Source of the DNA: Geothermobacter ehrlichii
GTDB taxonomy: Bacteria > Desulfobacterota > Desulfuromonadia > Desulfuromonadales > Geothermobacteraceae
NCBI RefSeq assembly: GCF_008124615.1
Contig: NZ_VNIB01000013.1
Location: 41,727 to 105,726, forward strand
Length of the DNA: 64,000 bases
Direction of reading: 5' to 3'
Below, in pieces: positions 1 to 7,877 of this stretch. Under the pieces are notes generated by a model, which saw only the letters and a list, made by a program, of their open reading frames with translations, was not told the origin of the DNA and made no database searches. The position numbers and the translations under genes were made by a program. The first letter of the stretch is position 1. Each line of letters opens with the position of its first letter.

Positions 1-76
1 AACCGGCAATTGACGGTTGCCTTTTCCGGCCGGAAAACTACAATCATCGGAGATCCACTTTTCTGAAGGAGTCTTC

Positions 77-1141
77 ATGCAACACGTCCATCCCGATCCC
101 GTTCTGAAAAACCAGTTCGCCAGCGACAACTACGCCCCGATCTGCCCCGAGGCCATGGACGCCATACTCCAGGTCAACAGCGGCTACGTCAACGCCTACG
201 GCAACGACCCCTGGACCGCCCGCGCCTGCGACATGCTGCGTGACTTTTTCGCCACCGACTGCCAGATCTTCTTCGTCTTCAACGGCACCGCCGCCAACTC
301 CCTGGCCCTGGCCTCCCTCTGCCAGAGCTACCACAGCATCGTCTGCCACGAACTGGCGCATATCGAAACCGACGAATGCGGGGCGCCGGAGTTCTTTTCC
401 AACGGCACCAAGATCCTGCTGACCACCGGCAACGGCGGCAAGGTCGACCCGGCCCAGGTCGAGCACCTGGTCACCCGTCGCAGCGACATCCACTATCCGA
501 AGCCGAAAGTGCTCAGCCTGACCCAGTCCACCGAACTCGGCACCGTCTACACCCCGGACGAACTGCAGGTCCTGCGCGACTGCGCCGAGCGGCATGAGCT
601 GCGCCTGCACATGGACGGCGCCCGTTTCGCCAACGCCCTGGCCAGCCTCGAGCTGTCGCCGGCCGAGCTGAGCTGGAAGGCGGGGGTCGACGTGCTGACC
701 TTCGGCGGCACCAAGTGCGGCATGGCGGTCGGCGAGGCGGTGATCTTCTTCGACCGGGAACTGGCGGCCGAATTCGACTACCGCTGCAAGCAGGCCGGCC
801 AGCTCGCCTCGAAGATGCGCTACCTCTCCGCCCCCTGGATCAGCCTGCTGCAGGACGGCGCCCTGCTGCGCCACGCCCGCCACGCCAACGCCATGGCCAG
901 ACTGCTTGCCAATGAGCTGCAGAAACTGCCCGGGGTCGAGGTGGCCCATCCGGTCGAGGCGAACGCGGTCTTCGTCCGTCTGCCACAGGAGGTGATCGAC
1001 ACCCTGCGGGCCGAAGGCTGGTATTTCTACACCTTCATCGGTACCGGCGAAGCACGACTGATGTGCTCCTGGCACACCAGCGAAGAGGATGTCGGCCAGC
1101 TGGTCGCCGCGGTCCGAGCCGCCCTGCCAAAGACGGGATGA
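77..1141 (+). CDS. Low-specificity L-threonine aldolase (PLP enzyme)
   Basis: This protein of about 354 aa belongs to the beta-eliminating lyase / threonine aldolase family of fold-type I PLP enzymes, which cleave threonine or allo-threonine to glycine and acetaldehyde in the cytosol. The PLP lysine lies in FGGTKCG at about residue 213, and HMDGARFANA just before it is the conserved Asp/Arg segment that contacts the cofactor. The start is the ATG at 77 because GAAGGAG sits just upstream; the open frame extends to 17 but that extension lacks a site and is not conserved-looking. Length is normal for the family. The next gene begins 13 bp after the stop but is functionally unrelated, so this may simply be an upstream neighbour. 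Family call is firm; exact substrate stereochemistry cannot be read from sequence. Confidence 0.9.
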   Translation: MQHVHPDPVLKNQFASDNYAPICPEAMDAILQVNSGYVNAYGNDPWTARACDMLRDFFATDCQIFFVFNGTAANSLALASLCQSYHSIVCHELAHIETDECGAPEFFSNGTKILLTTGNGGKVDPAQVEHLVTRRSDIHYPKPKVLSLTQSTELGTVYTPDELQVLRDCAERHELRLHMDGARFANALASLELSPAELSWKAGVDVLTFGGTKCGMAVGEAVIFFDRELAAEFDYRCKQAGQLASKMRYLSAPWISLLQDGALLRHARHANAMARLLANELQKLPGVEVAHPVEANAVFVRLPQEVIDTLRAEGWYFYTFIGTGEARLMCSWHTSEEDVGQLVAAVRAALPKTG

Positions 1142-1154
1142 CCATGGAAAAGCG

Positions 1155-1991
1155 ATGACCGCTCCCGCCTCGCTCTACGCCCCCCGGCCCTGCCGGCTGC
1201 TGACCGTCTCCGGGCTGACCCCGCAGGAGAAGCTGTTCCGGCTGCAGCTGGTGGACGGCTCCTCCCTGGGACACCAGCCGGGGCAGTTCATCCAGCTGTC
1301 GATTCCCGGTCTGACCGAGGCGCCGATCTCGGTCGCCAACTCGCCGACCCGCGGCACCGTTTTCGAACTGGCAGTGCGCCGGGCCGGCCGACTCACCGGC
1401 GCCCTGCACAAGCTTGCCCCCGGCGCCCTGATTGGCATCCGCGGCCCCTTCGGCCGCCCCTTCCAGCTCGACGCCCTGCGCGGCAAGCAATTGCTGCTGA
1501 TCGCCGGCGGCTGCGGCCTGGCTCCGCTGCGCTCCCTGATCCAGTACTGCCAGGACCGGCCGGAGGAGTTCGCCGCGGTGCACATCCTCTACGGCGCCCG
1601 TTCTCCCGCCGATCTGCTGTTCAAGGACGATCTGGCCGCCTGGCAGCGCAGCGAGCGACTCGACTGCCGCTACACCGTCGACCGGATTCCGGCCGACTCC
1701 TGCTACGATGGCGAAACCGGGCTGCTGCCCCGGCTGCTGTCACAGCTCGAACTCGATCCGGCCAACTGCAGCGCGGTGCTGGTCGGTCCGCCGCCGATGT
1801 ACCGTCCGGTGATCGCCGAGTTGCGCCGGCTCGGGTTGAGCGGCGAACGCCGGATCATGCTCTCCCTCGAACGGCAGATGCGCTGCGGGGTCGGCAAGTG
1901 CGGCCACTGCAGCATCGAACACCTCACCTGCTGCAGCGATGGTCCGGTCTTCTGGCTGGAGGAGGTGGAAGCGTTGCGAGGCGCCCTGTGA
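1155..1991 (+). CDS. FAD/NAD(P)-binding electron-transfer subunit (sulfhydrogenase gamma / AsrB / HydG type)
   Basis: This 278-aa ferredoxin-reductase-fold protein has an FAD-binding barrel (APISVANSP near residue 58), an NAD(P)-binding segment GGCGLAPLRSL near residue 118, and a C-terminal four-Cys [2Fe-2S] motif (CGVGKCGHC ... CCSDGPVF, about residues 242-262). Such subunits pass electrons between NAD(P)H and the Fe-S chain of hydrogenases, anaerobic sulfite reductase or dihydroorotate dehydrogenase. Here the downstream partner is a formate-dehydrogenase-like catalytic subunit, whose GTG start overlaps this gene's TGA, so it probably serves that enzyme. The ATG at 1155 is chosen because upstream in-frame codons overlap the aldolase gene and encode unrelated sequence. 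Role is family knowledge plus context; the pyridine nucleotide specificity is not visible. Confidence 0.85.
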   Translation: MTAPASLYAPRPCRLLTVSGLTPQEKLFRLQLVDGSSLGHQPGQFIQLSIPGLTEAPISVANSPTRGTVFELAVRRAGRLTGALHKLAPGALIGIRGPFGRPFQLDALRGKQLLLIAGGCGLAPLRSLIQYCQDRPEEFAAVHILYGARSPADLLFKDDLAAWQRSERLDCRYTVDRIPADSCYDGETGLLPRLLSQLELDPANCSAVLVGPPPMYRPVIAELRRLGLSGERRIMLSLERQMRCGVGKCGHCSIEHLTCCSDGPVFWLEEVEALRGAL

Positions 1992-4018
1992 AGGCCACCC
2001 TGACCACCTGCCCCTACTGCGGCACCGGCTGCAATCTTTACCTGCTCGGCGACGAGCGGGGACAGCTGTACGGCGTCGAACCGGTCGCCGGCCATCCGGT
2101 CAGCCGCGGCCAACTCTGCCTCAAGGGCTGGAACGCCCACGCCTTCGTCGCCCACCCGGAGCGGCTGACCCACCCGCTGCTGCGCCGGCAGGGAAAGCTG
2201 CGCCCTTGTGACTGGGAAACCGCCCTCGATCTGGTCCATTGCCGCCTGGCCGCCATCGCCGAACGGCACGGTCCCGACAGCCTGATGTTCCTCGCCTCGG
2301 CCAAGGCCAGCAACGAGGAGAACTACCTGCTGATGAAGCTGGCCCGGGCCGGCTTCGGTACCAACAACGTCGATCACTGCGCCCGGCTCTGCCATTCCTC
2401 GACCGTTTTCGGCCTGGCGGAGACCCTCGGCTCGGGAGCGATGACCAACAGCCTGAACTGCTTCGAACGGACCGACCTGGTGCTGGTGATCGGCTCCAAC
2501 ACCACCGAACAGCATCCGCTGATCGGCAGCCGGATCCTCCAGGCCCGGCAGCGGGGCGCGGGACTGATCGTGATCGACGGCCGGACCATCCGCCTGGCCC
2601 GGCATGCCGACCTGCACCTGCGGCCGCAGAACGGCACCGACGTCGCTCTGCTCTGCGGCATGATGCGGCAGATCCTCGCCGACGGCCTGGAGGACCGCGC
2701 TTTCATCGCCGCCCGCTGCGAAAACTTCGCCGCCTTCGAAGCCTCGCTGCGGGACTACACCCCGGAGCGGGTCGCGGCCATCACCGGCGTGCCGGCCCAG
2801 CAACTGGTCGACGCCGCACGCCGCTTCGCCTGCGCGGATAAGGCGATGATCGTCTTCGCCATGGGCATCACCCAACACAGCCACGGGGTCGACAATGTCC
2901 GGGCGCTCTCCAACCTCGCCCTGCTGACCGGCAACATCGGCCGGCCGGGCACCGGCCTCAATCCCCTGCGCGGCCAGAACAATGTCCAGGGAGCCTGCGA
3001 CATGGGCGCCCTGCCCGACGTCTACAGCGGCTACCAGAAGGTGAGCGACCCGGCGGCGCGGGAGAAATTCTCCGCCGCCTGGGGCGTGCCCCTGCCGGAT
3101 CGGCCCGGCCTGATGGCGACCCACGCCATGGAAGCCGCCGCGGCCGGCAGAGTGCGCGGCATGCTGATCATGGGGGAGAATCCGCTCCTCTCCGAGGCGA
3201 ATCAGGGCCTGGTCCGTCAGGCACTGCAGAAGCTGGAGTTTCTCGCCGTCATCGACATCTTCCCCACCGAAACCGCGCAGCTGGCCGACGTGGTGCTGCC
3301 GGCCGCCTGCTACGCCGAACGGGACGGCAGCTTCACCTCCACCGAGCGCCGGGTCCAGCGCGGCCGCCAGGCGATCGCCCCGCCGGGAGAGGCCCGGGCC
3401 GACTGGCAGATTCTCTGCGCGCTGCTGGGGCGCTGCGGCGTGCCGGCCGGCTATGCCGGTCCGGGGGAGATCATGGCGGAGATCGCCGCGCTGACCCCGA
3501 GCTACGCCGGCATCAGCTACCCCCGGCTGGAAGGGACCGGCCTGCAATGGCCCTGCCCGGATGCTGAACATCCCGGTACTCCGATCCTGCACGTCGGGCG
3601 CTGCAGCCGCGGCAAGGCCCGCTTCAGTCCGGTCGCCTACCGACCAGCGGTCGAGACGCCGGACGCCGACTATCCATTCCTGCTCAATACCGGACGCACC
3701 GGGGTGCACTGGCACACCGGCAGCATGACCCGCCGCAGCCACCTGCTCGACCGCGAAGAACGCGAGCCCTACGTCGAAATCCATCCGGCCGACGCCGCCC
3801 GCTATCAGCTTGAGGAACGCCGGCCGGTCCGCATCAGCAGCCGCCGCGGCAGCATCGAAGCGCGGACCAGAATCACCGATCGGGTTCCCGCCGGGCAGCT
3901 GTTCATCCCCTTCCATTTCGTCGAAGGAGCCGCCAACGCCCTGACCAACAACGCCCTCGACCCGGAATCGGGCATCCCCGAATTCAAGGTCTGCGCCGTG
4001 AGGCTTCAGCCATGCTGA
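1988..4018 (+). CDS. fdhA: Formate dehydrogenase-like molybdopterin oxidoreductase, catalytic subunit (Cys form)
   Basis: This 676-aa protein is a member of the DMSO-reductase family binding Mo/W-bis-MGD. The N-terminal [4Fe-4S] motif is CPYCGTGC at residues 8-15 with the fourth Cys in GQLCLKG. The catalytic position lies in HCARLCHSST: Cys135 aligns with the selenocysteine of E. coli FdhF, so this is a cysteine version. ALDPESGIPEFK at the C-terminus is typical of formate dehydrogenases. No Tat signal precedes the Fe-S domain, so it is cytoplasmic. The GTG start at 1988 overlaps the TGA of the upstream FAD subunit and places the Fe-S motif at the expected distance from the N-terminus. With the flanking FAD and Fe-S subunits it would make an NAD(P)-linked formate dehydrogenase or CO2 reductase; assignment to formate rests on motif resemblance. 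Confidence 0.85.
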   Translation: MKATLTTCPYCGTGCNLYLLGDERGQLYGVEPVAGHPVSRGQLCLKGWNAHAFVAHPERLTHPLLRRQGKLRPCDWETALDLVHCRLAAIAERHGPDSLMFLASAKASNEENYLLMKLARAGFGTNNVDHCARLCHSSTVFGLAETLGSGAMTNSLNCFERTDLVLVIGSNTTEQHPLIGSRILQARQRGAGLIVIDGRTIRLARHADLHLRPQNGTDVALLCGMMRQILADGLEDRAFIAARCENFAAFEASLRDYTPERVAAITGVPAQQLVDAARRFACADKAMIVFAMGITQHSHGVDNVRALSNLALLTGNIGRPGTGLNPLRGQNNVQGACDMGALPDVYSGYQKVSDPAAREKFSAAWGVPLPDRPGLMATHAMEAAAAGRVRGMLIMGENPLLSEANQGLVRQALQKLEFLAVIDIFPTETAQLADVVLPAACYAERDGSFTSTERRVQRGRQAIAPPGEARADWQILCALLGRCGVPAGYAGPGEIMAEIAALTPSYAGISYPRLEGTGLQWPCPDAEHPGTPILHVGRCSRGKARFSPVAYRPAVETPDADYPFLLNTGRTGVHWHTGSMTRRSHLLDREEREPYVEIHPADAARYQLEERRPVRISSRRGSIEARTRITDRVPAGQLFIPFHFVEGAANALTNNALDPESGIPEFKVCAVRLQPC

Positions 4019-4998
4019 AACGGCTGGAAGAGAAGGATTTTCTCTGCCTGCTGGAGCGGATCGCCGAGCGCTGGCAGCTGCTGGTGCCGCAGCGGATGAG
4101 CGACGGCAGCCGGCTGCTGCTGCCCTGGCAGGGCGGGCTGCCTGTGCTGGCCGGCCCGCCACTGCAGCGCAAGCCGACGGAAGTTTTCTTCCCCCAACTC
4201 GAGCTGCTCCTGGAACTGGACGATGCTGGCGGCGTGGCGCTGCCCAACCCGCCGGAGAAGCCTCCGGCCCTGCTCGGCCTCGACCACCTTGATCTGGCCG
4301 GCATCGCCTTTCTCGACCGCTTCTTCCTCAGCCCCCCCACCGACGACGCCTACCTGCGCCGCCGCCGGGGGGCCCTGCTGGTCGGGGTAAGCGGCCTGGC
4401 CGGCGCGCAGGGGGAGACACTGCCCCCACTGGAAGGGGAGTGCGACCTGGAGCTGATCCTCGCTCCGGACGGCCTGCTCGCCCACCCACACACGGCGCGC
4501 GGAACGGAGCTGCTGGAAGGATTTGCCGAGGCCGCGCCGGACAAGCTGGCCGCCCTCGACCGGAACGCCACCGAACTGTTGCCCGAGATCCTGCTTAAGG
4601 CTGCCCGGCTGCTGCAGGAAGAACGGGTTCCGGAAGACTTCTGGGAAGAGATCGCCGCCCGCTGCATCGCCTGCGGCGGCTGCAACTTCGCCTGCCCCAC
4701 CTGCAGCTGCTTCGGCGTCCAGGACCGGACCTTCGGCAAGCGGACCGAGCGCAGCCGACTCTGGGATTCCTGCCAGCTCGACGCCTTCATGCGCGAAGCC
4801 AGCGGCCACAATCCCCTGGGCACCGAAACCCTGCGCACCCGCCGTCGCATCTATCACAAGCTGGTCGCCGACCCGCTGCGCTGGGGCGAGCCCGGCTGTG
4901 TCGCCTGCGGTCGCTGCGACCGCGCCTGCCCGACCGGCATCGGCATGTTCGCCCTGTGCGAGGAGCTGGTGCGCACCTGCGACCGGCACGGCTCCTGA
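4012..4998 (+). CDS. 4Fe-4S dicluster electron-transfer subunit (sulfhydrogenase beta / AsrA-like)
   Basis: This 328-aa soluble protein has a long N-terminal half without obvious motifs and two C-terminal [4Fe-4S] motifs, CIACGGCNFACP near residue 218 and CVACGRCDRACP near residue 296. The pattern matches the beta subunit of archaeal-type sulfhydrogenase and AsrA of anaerobic sulfite reductase, which link a flavin subunit to the catalytic subunit. The ATG at 4012 overlaps the end of the catalytic gene, indicating translational coupling. The gene ends the operon; a stem-loop terminator follows at 5004. The expected path is NAD(P)H - FAD/[2Fe-2S] gamma subunit - this protein - formate-dehydrogenase-like subunit, inferred from gene order. 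Confidence 0.82.
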   Translation: MLKRLEEKDFLCLLERIAERWQLLVPQRMSDGSRLLLPWQGGLPVLAGPPLQRKPTEVFFPQLELLLELDDAGGVALPNPPEKPPALLGLDHLDLAGIAFLDRFFLSPPTDDAYLRRRRGALLVGVSGLAGAQGETLPPLEGECDLELILAPDGLLAHPHTARGTELLEGFAEAAPDKLAALDRNATELLPEILLKAARLLQEERVPEDFWEEIAARCIACGGCNFACPTCSCFGVQDRTFGKRTERSRLWDSCQLDAFMREASGHNPLGTETLRTRRRIYHKLVADPLRWGEPGCVACGRCDRACPTGIGMFALCEELVRTCDRHGS

Positions 4999-5003
4999 AG
5001 TTG

Positions 5004-5050
5004 AAAAAAAAGGCCGACCCGGATATCCTCCGGACCGGCCGTCTTTTCTT
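5004..5050. terminator. Rho-independent terminator after the formate dehydrogenase-like operon
   Basis: A GC-rich stem (GGCCGACCCGGA ... TCCGGACCGGCC) is flanked by an A-run on the left and TCTTTTCTTT on the right, so it can act on both strands. It lies 5 bp after the stop of the Fe-S subunit. A near-copy lies about 198 bp away next to tRNA-Ala. Confidence 0.7.
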
Positions 5051-5071
5051 TGGTGGAGCTGAGCGGGATCG
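5051..5071 (-). repeat. 21-bp copy of the tRNA-Ala 3' end
   Basis: Positions 5051-5071 are identical to 5249-5269, the 3' terminal bases of tRNA-Ala(CGC) including CCA. The match stops abruptly and no other tRNA arm follows, so this is a fragment and not a second tRNA. Both copies sit next to a similar stem-loop, so terminator plus tRNA end look duplicated together. Confidence 0.8.
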
Positions 5072-5203
5072 CCTGCTACGGGGCAGACGTCCTGTCCGCC
5101 CCTGCGCAGCCCCCCCTCCGCTCGCTGTCGCGGCCATCCCTGGCCGCTTTTCGTCCACTGGACGCGCTCGCTCCGCTTCGATCCCGCCGGATATGGTGCG
5201 ATC
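5072..5203. other. Gene-free spacer between terminator copies
   Basis: I see no convincing gene here. The open frames that cross it are of shadow quality. The stretch is GC-rich and sits between the truncated tRNA-Ala copy and the tRNA terminator. Confidence 0.6.
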
Positions 5204-5240
5204 AAAAAAAGGCCGACCCGGGTTTCTCCGGATCGGCCTT
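5204..5240 (-). terminator. Rho-independent terminator of tRNA-Ala
   Basis: On the minus strand the stem AAGGCCGATCCGG pairs with CCGGGTCGGCC through a short AGAAA-like loop and is followed by seven T residues. It begins 9 bp after the tRNA 3' end. Confidence 0.8.
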
Positions 5241-5248
5241 GAATTTAT

Positions 5249-5324
5249 TGGTGGAGCTGAGCGGGATCGAACCGCCGACCTACGCGTTGCGAACGCGTCG
5301 CTCTCCCAGCTGAGCTACAGCCCC
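5249..5324 (-). tRNA. tRNA-Ala (anticodon CGC)
   Basis: Read on the minus strand, 76 nt fold as a complete cloverleaf: acceptor GGGGCTG pairing with CAGCTCC, D arm GCTC/GAGC, anticodon stem ACGCG/CGCGT with loop TTCGCAA (anticodon CGC), T arm GGCGG/CCGCT with TTCGATC loop, and an encoded 3' CCA. The anticodon reads GCG alanine codons, which are frequent in this GC-rich genome. The same G-rich acceptor 3' end is duplicated at 5051-5071. Confidence 0.95.
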
Positions 5325-5392
5325 GAAAAGCGTTGCTACCTTACCCAAAGGGGATTTTCCTGTCAACAGGGCAAAGCGGCCAGGACACCGCC

Positions 5393-5749
5393 TCAGCCGA
5401 TCTTTTCCTGGCGCTCCTGCTCAGTCTTGCACTCAATGCAGAGGGTGGCGACCGGCCGCGCCTTCAGCCGTCCTTCGCCGATCTCCTCGCCACAGCTTTC
5501 GCAAAGTCCGAATTCGCCGCTGTCGATACGCTCCAGGGCCTCACGGATCTTGTTGGCCAGCTTGCGCTCCCGGTCACGGATGCGCAACTCGAAATTCCGG
5601 TCCGATTCCAGCGAGGCCCGGTCGGTCGGATCAGGAAAGTTTTCCTTCTCGTCCGTCATTTCGGCCACGGTTTCGCCGGCATTGCGCAGAATCTCGTCCA
5701 GCTGCCCCTGCAACAACTGCCGGAATTCTTCGAGTTTTTCAGGTTCCAT
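5393..5749 (-). CDS. dksA: DksA/TraR-family zinc-finger transcription factor
   Basis: This 118-aa protein consists of an N-terminal coiled-coil region and a C-terminal zinc ribbon with Cys83, Cys86 (CESC), Cys104 and Cys107 (CIEC). DksA proteins enter the RNA polymerase secondary channel and, with ppGpp, retune rRNA and amino-acid promoters. It is shorter than E. coli DksA (151 aa) but typical of the short deltaproteobacterial forms. GGAGG lies a few bases before the ATG, and a good sigma-70-like promoter (5782-5810) is about 35 bp upstream, so it is probably a monocistron. Whether it acts as DksA proper or a TraR/YocK-like paralogue cannot be settled from sequence. Confidence 0.9.
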   Translation of the reverse strand: MEPEKLEEFRQLLQGQLDEILRNAGETVAEMTDEKENFPDPTDRASLESDRNFELRIRDRERKLANKIREALERIDSGEFGLCESCGEEIGEGRLKARPVATLCIECKTEQERQEKIG

Positions 5750-5781
5750 GGGGAGCCTCCGTGGTTGGACTGTAATAAGTC

Positions 5782-5810
5782 AAATTACTTGAAATACCAT
5801 CCCAAGTCAA
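5782..5810 (-). promoter_or_regulatory. Candidate sigma-70 promoter of dksA
   Basis: On the minus strand TTGACT (5810-5805) and TAATTT (5787-5782) are separated by 17 bp. The -10 lies about 33 bp from the dksA ATG. The local sequence is AT-rich against a GC-rich background. Confidence 0.6.
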
Positions 5811-5824
5811 TTCCGCCGGCCGAT

Positions 5825-6337
5825 TCAGCCCAGCAGCATGTGCCACAGGATATAGAGCAGGGCGACAACGCCGAACCACAGGGGAAAAACCCCGGCCATG
5901 ACCGAATCCTGCCGCTCGAGCAGCCGCTTCGCCTCGGGACTGACTACCGACTCCGGCAACCTGTCGGCAAGGGCCCGCACCAGGCCGGTGAAGTCGCCGT
6001 AACTGTTGGACAGGATGGCGAAATCCTCGCCGGCGCAGAGGGTCACGAAAGCGCGTCCCCGCACCGCGACCGCCTCCAGCGAGGTGAGCTCGTCCCAGCG
6101 GAAGTACTTCTCGTCGAAGACACGCACCACCCGGACACCTTCCTCGTCCAGCACCACCCGACGCCGCAGGCTGGCAAGCAGGACCAGCAGCACCGGCAAC
6201 AGGATGCCGGCGACCAGCAGGATCTTCAGCACGGCCTCGCCGCGGATCACGCTGAGGATCAGCAGCCCGAGGAGCAGAACCAGCAGCAGTCCCAGGGGGA
6301 GCAATGTCTTCCAGCCGATACGGTAACAGGCACTCAT
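5825..6337 (-). CDS. Small membrane protein with PH-like cytoplasmic domain, function unknown
   Basis: This protein of about 170 aa has two hydrophobic helices near the N-terminus (about residues 11-28 and 36-55), a beta-rich middle ([19 protein letters not shown] onward) that resembles bacterial PH-like domains, and a hydrophobic C-terminal helix (about residues 148-168). The start at 6337 is chosen because its ATG overlaps the moaC stop codon (ATGA), implying translational coupling; the longer open frame runs into moaC. It has no recognised catalytic motif. Its role in molybdenum cofactor synthesis, if any, is not indicated beyond position. Confidence 0.65.
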   Translation of the reverse strand: MSACYRIGWKTLLPLGLLLVLLLGLLILSVIRGEAVLKILLVAGILLPVLLVLLASLRRRVVLDEEGVRVVRVFDEKYFRWDELTSLEAVAVRGRAFVTLCAGEDFAILSNSYGDFTGLVRALADRLPESVVSPEAKRLLERQDSVMAGVFPLWFGVVALLYILWHMLLG

Positions 6338-6822
6338 CCGTTCTCCTCCCGCACCCAGGAACCGCTCCTGCCGCCGTGCTTCTCGAGCAGGCGCACCTGG
6401 CCGACAACCATGCTCCGGTCGATCGCCTTGCACATATCGTAGATGGTCAGGCCGGCGACCGAGACGGCCGTCAGGGCCTCCATCTCGACGCCGGTCCGGG
6501 CGGTGACCTTGACGGTGGCACGGATCTCGACCCGGCCCTCGTCGGGATGCGGCGTGAAATCGACACTGACCGAGGTCAGCAGCAGCGGATGGCAGAGCGG
6601 GATCAGGCTGCCGGTCTGCTTGGCGGCCATGATGCCGGCGGTGCGGGCGATACCGAAAACATCCCCCTTCTCGATGCTCCGGTCGAGAATCCGGTTCAGA
6701 GTCGCCGGTCGCATCCGCACCTCGCCGCCGGCGACAGCCACCCGCTCGGTGACCGGCTTGCCGCCGACATCGACCATCACCGCCCGGCCTTCGCTGTCGA
6801 AATGGGTCAGCTTATCGCTCAT
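6334..6822 (-). CDS. moaC: Cyclic pyranopterin monophosphate synthase MoaC
   Basis: This 162-aa full-length MoaC catalyses, after MoaA, formation of cyclic pyranopterin monophosphate from the 3',8-cyclised GTP intermediate in molybdopterin synthesis. Conserved family segments are visible: [27 protein letters not shown], and [20 protein letters not shown]. It is cytosolic and hexameric in known cases. moaA is encoded about 7 kb away at 13637, not adjacent. The stop overlaps the start of the downstream membrane-protein gene. The upstream side is the gene-free tandem repeat region, so the promoter probably lies between 6823 and about 6850 or within the first repeat. Confidence 0.95.
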   Translation of the reverse strand: MSDKLTHFDSEGRAVMVDVGGKPVTERVAVAGGEVRMRPATLNRILDRSIEKGDVFGIARTAGIMAAKQTGSLIPLCHPLLLTSVSVDFTPHPDEGRVEIRATVKVTARTGVEMEALTAVSVAGLTIYDMCKAIDRSMVVGQVRLLEKHGGRSGSWVREENG

Positions 6823-6847
6823 AATTGCTCTCCGGATAAAATCCTGT

Positions 6848-7343
6848 AAAACCGGCGGGACGCGCCCCGCCAGGCGCCTTACTTTTTCAGCGCAAAAAAG
6901 TAAGCAAAAACGCTGGTTTTATAGCAGCCGCAAAGGCCAGTGACTCATTTTACCAAACCGACCGAACTGGTCAGCCCCTGCTTCGTGGCGACAAAAAATC
7001 ATCGTTCCCGGGCTCGCTGCGCTCACACGGGCCAGACGGTTCCGAGCGGTGCAGAGCGAACCGTTCTTTCTGGCAACAACCTTTTCTGTCGAGGCTGCGG
7101 CAGTGCAACCTGGCCCAGCGAGCGGCCTGCCGCTCGCTGGGAAAATTTTTCTGTTGGCGCAAAGCATCGTCGTTCTGGACGGAAACGCAAGGGTTACGTC
7201 CCACCGAACTCTCGCGACAGCAATGCCCGCCGCAGGCGAAGCTTTTTCTGCTTACTCTTTGGAGCGCCAAAGAGTAAGGCGTCGTCCGGGGGGCGCAACC
7301 CCGGATTGATGGCTATCGACCAAAGGTCGAAAAAATCAAAAGC
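6848..7343. repeat. 496-bp tandem repeat, unit 1
   Basis: The unit starts with AAAACCGGCGGGACGCG. It contains a GC hairpin (6854-6871), a stem-loop CTTACTTTTT/AAAAAGTAAG (6878-6904), a core with ACAAAAAATCATCG-type and GTTCCCGGGCTCGCT segments, and near its right side a second stem-loop CTTACTCTTTGG/CCAAAGAGTAAG (7251-7278). Open frames exist in several phases but none has a plausible start plus protein-like composition. It repeats almost in phase from 7344. Confidence 0.8.
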
Positions 7344-7840
7344 AAAACCGGCGGGACGCGCCCCGCCGGGCGCCTTACTTTTTTCAGCGCGAAAAAAGTA
7401 AGCAAAAACGCTTTGTTTTATTGCTGTCGCGGCTGCCTGTGCCTCTTTTCTACCATCCCGACAAACAGACCGAAAGTTCTTCGTGGCAGCAGAAAAACGT
7501 CGTTCCCGGGCTCGCTACGCTCGCACGGGCCAAACGGTTCCGAGCTGCCCCATGTGTACCGCTTGTCCCGCCAACAGCCGTTCCCGTCGAGGTTGCGGCA
7601 GGTCGACCTGGCCCATCGAGCGGCCTGCCGCTCGTTGGGGAGGCCTTTTCCGCTGGCTCGAAGGGCTGTCGTCCCAGGTTGATACGACATTCTTACGCCC
7701 CACCGAGCCTTCGCGACAGTAATGCCCGCCGCAGGCGCAAGGCCCTTTTCTGCGTCCTCTTTTGGGCCAGCAAAAGAGGACGGCGCCGTCCGGGGGCGCA
7801 ACCCCGGATGCACCTCTATCGCCCGAAGATCTAAACATTC
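7344..7840. repeat. 497-bp tandem repeat, unit 2
   Basis: This is a diverged second copy of the unit at 6848, with the same order of landmarks: start motif AAAACCGGCGGGACGCG, left stem-loop (7374-7402), core CTTCGTGGCAGCAGAAAAAC-like and GTTCCCGGGCTCGCTACG segments, and right stem-loop (7754-7781). The right stem-loop has a different sequence (GTCCTCTTTTG/CAAAAGAGGAC) but the same shape. A third copy begins at 7841 (AAAACCGGCAG) and is lost within a few bases as radA's 3' end is approached. Confidence 0.8.
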
Positions 7841-7877
7841 AAAACCGGCAGACCACAACCAGCAGCTTTTTCAGCTC

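Noticed and set aside
10..44. Promoter for the threonine aldolase from TTGACG and TACAAT
   Set aside because: The spacer is 23 bp, too long for a normal sigma-70 promoter, and the window starts just upstream.
1703..4162. Long minus-strand open frame over the formate dehydrogenase genes
   Set aside because: Ala/Gly/Arg-rich shadow of GC-rich coding sequence on the other strand; it lacks family motifs and covers three well-supported genes.
5051..5071. Second tRNA-Ala gene
   Set aside because: Only the 3' terminal 21 bases match; D, anticodon and most of the T arm are missing.
6848..7850. CRISPR array
   Set aside because: The period is about 496 bp, far beyond spacer-repeat units, and no cas genes are present.
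6919..7858. Short open frames inside the 496-bp repeat units
   Set aside because: They occur in several phases, are not conserved as protein between the two units, and have no ribosome-binding sites; the conserved feature is the hairpins.
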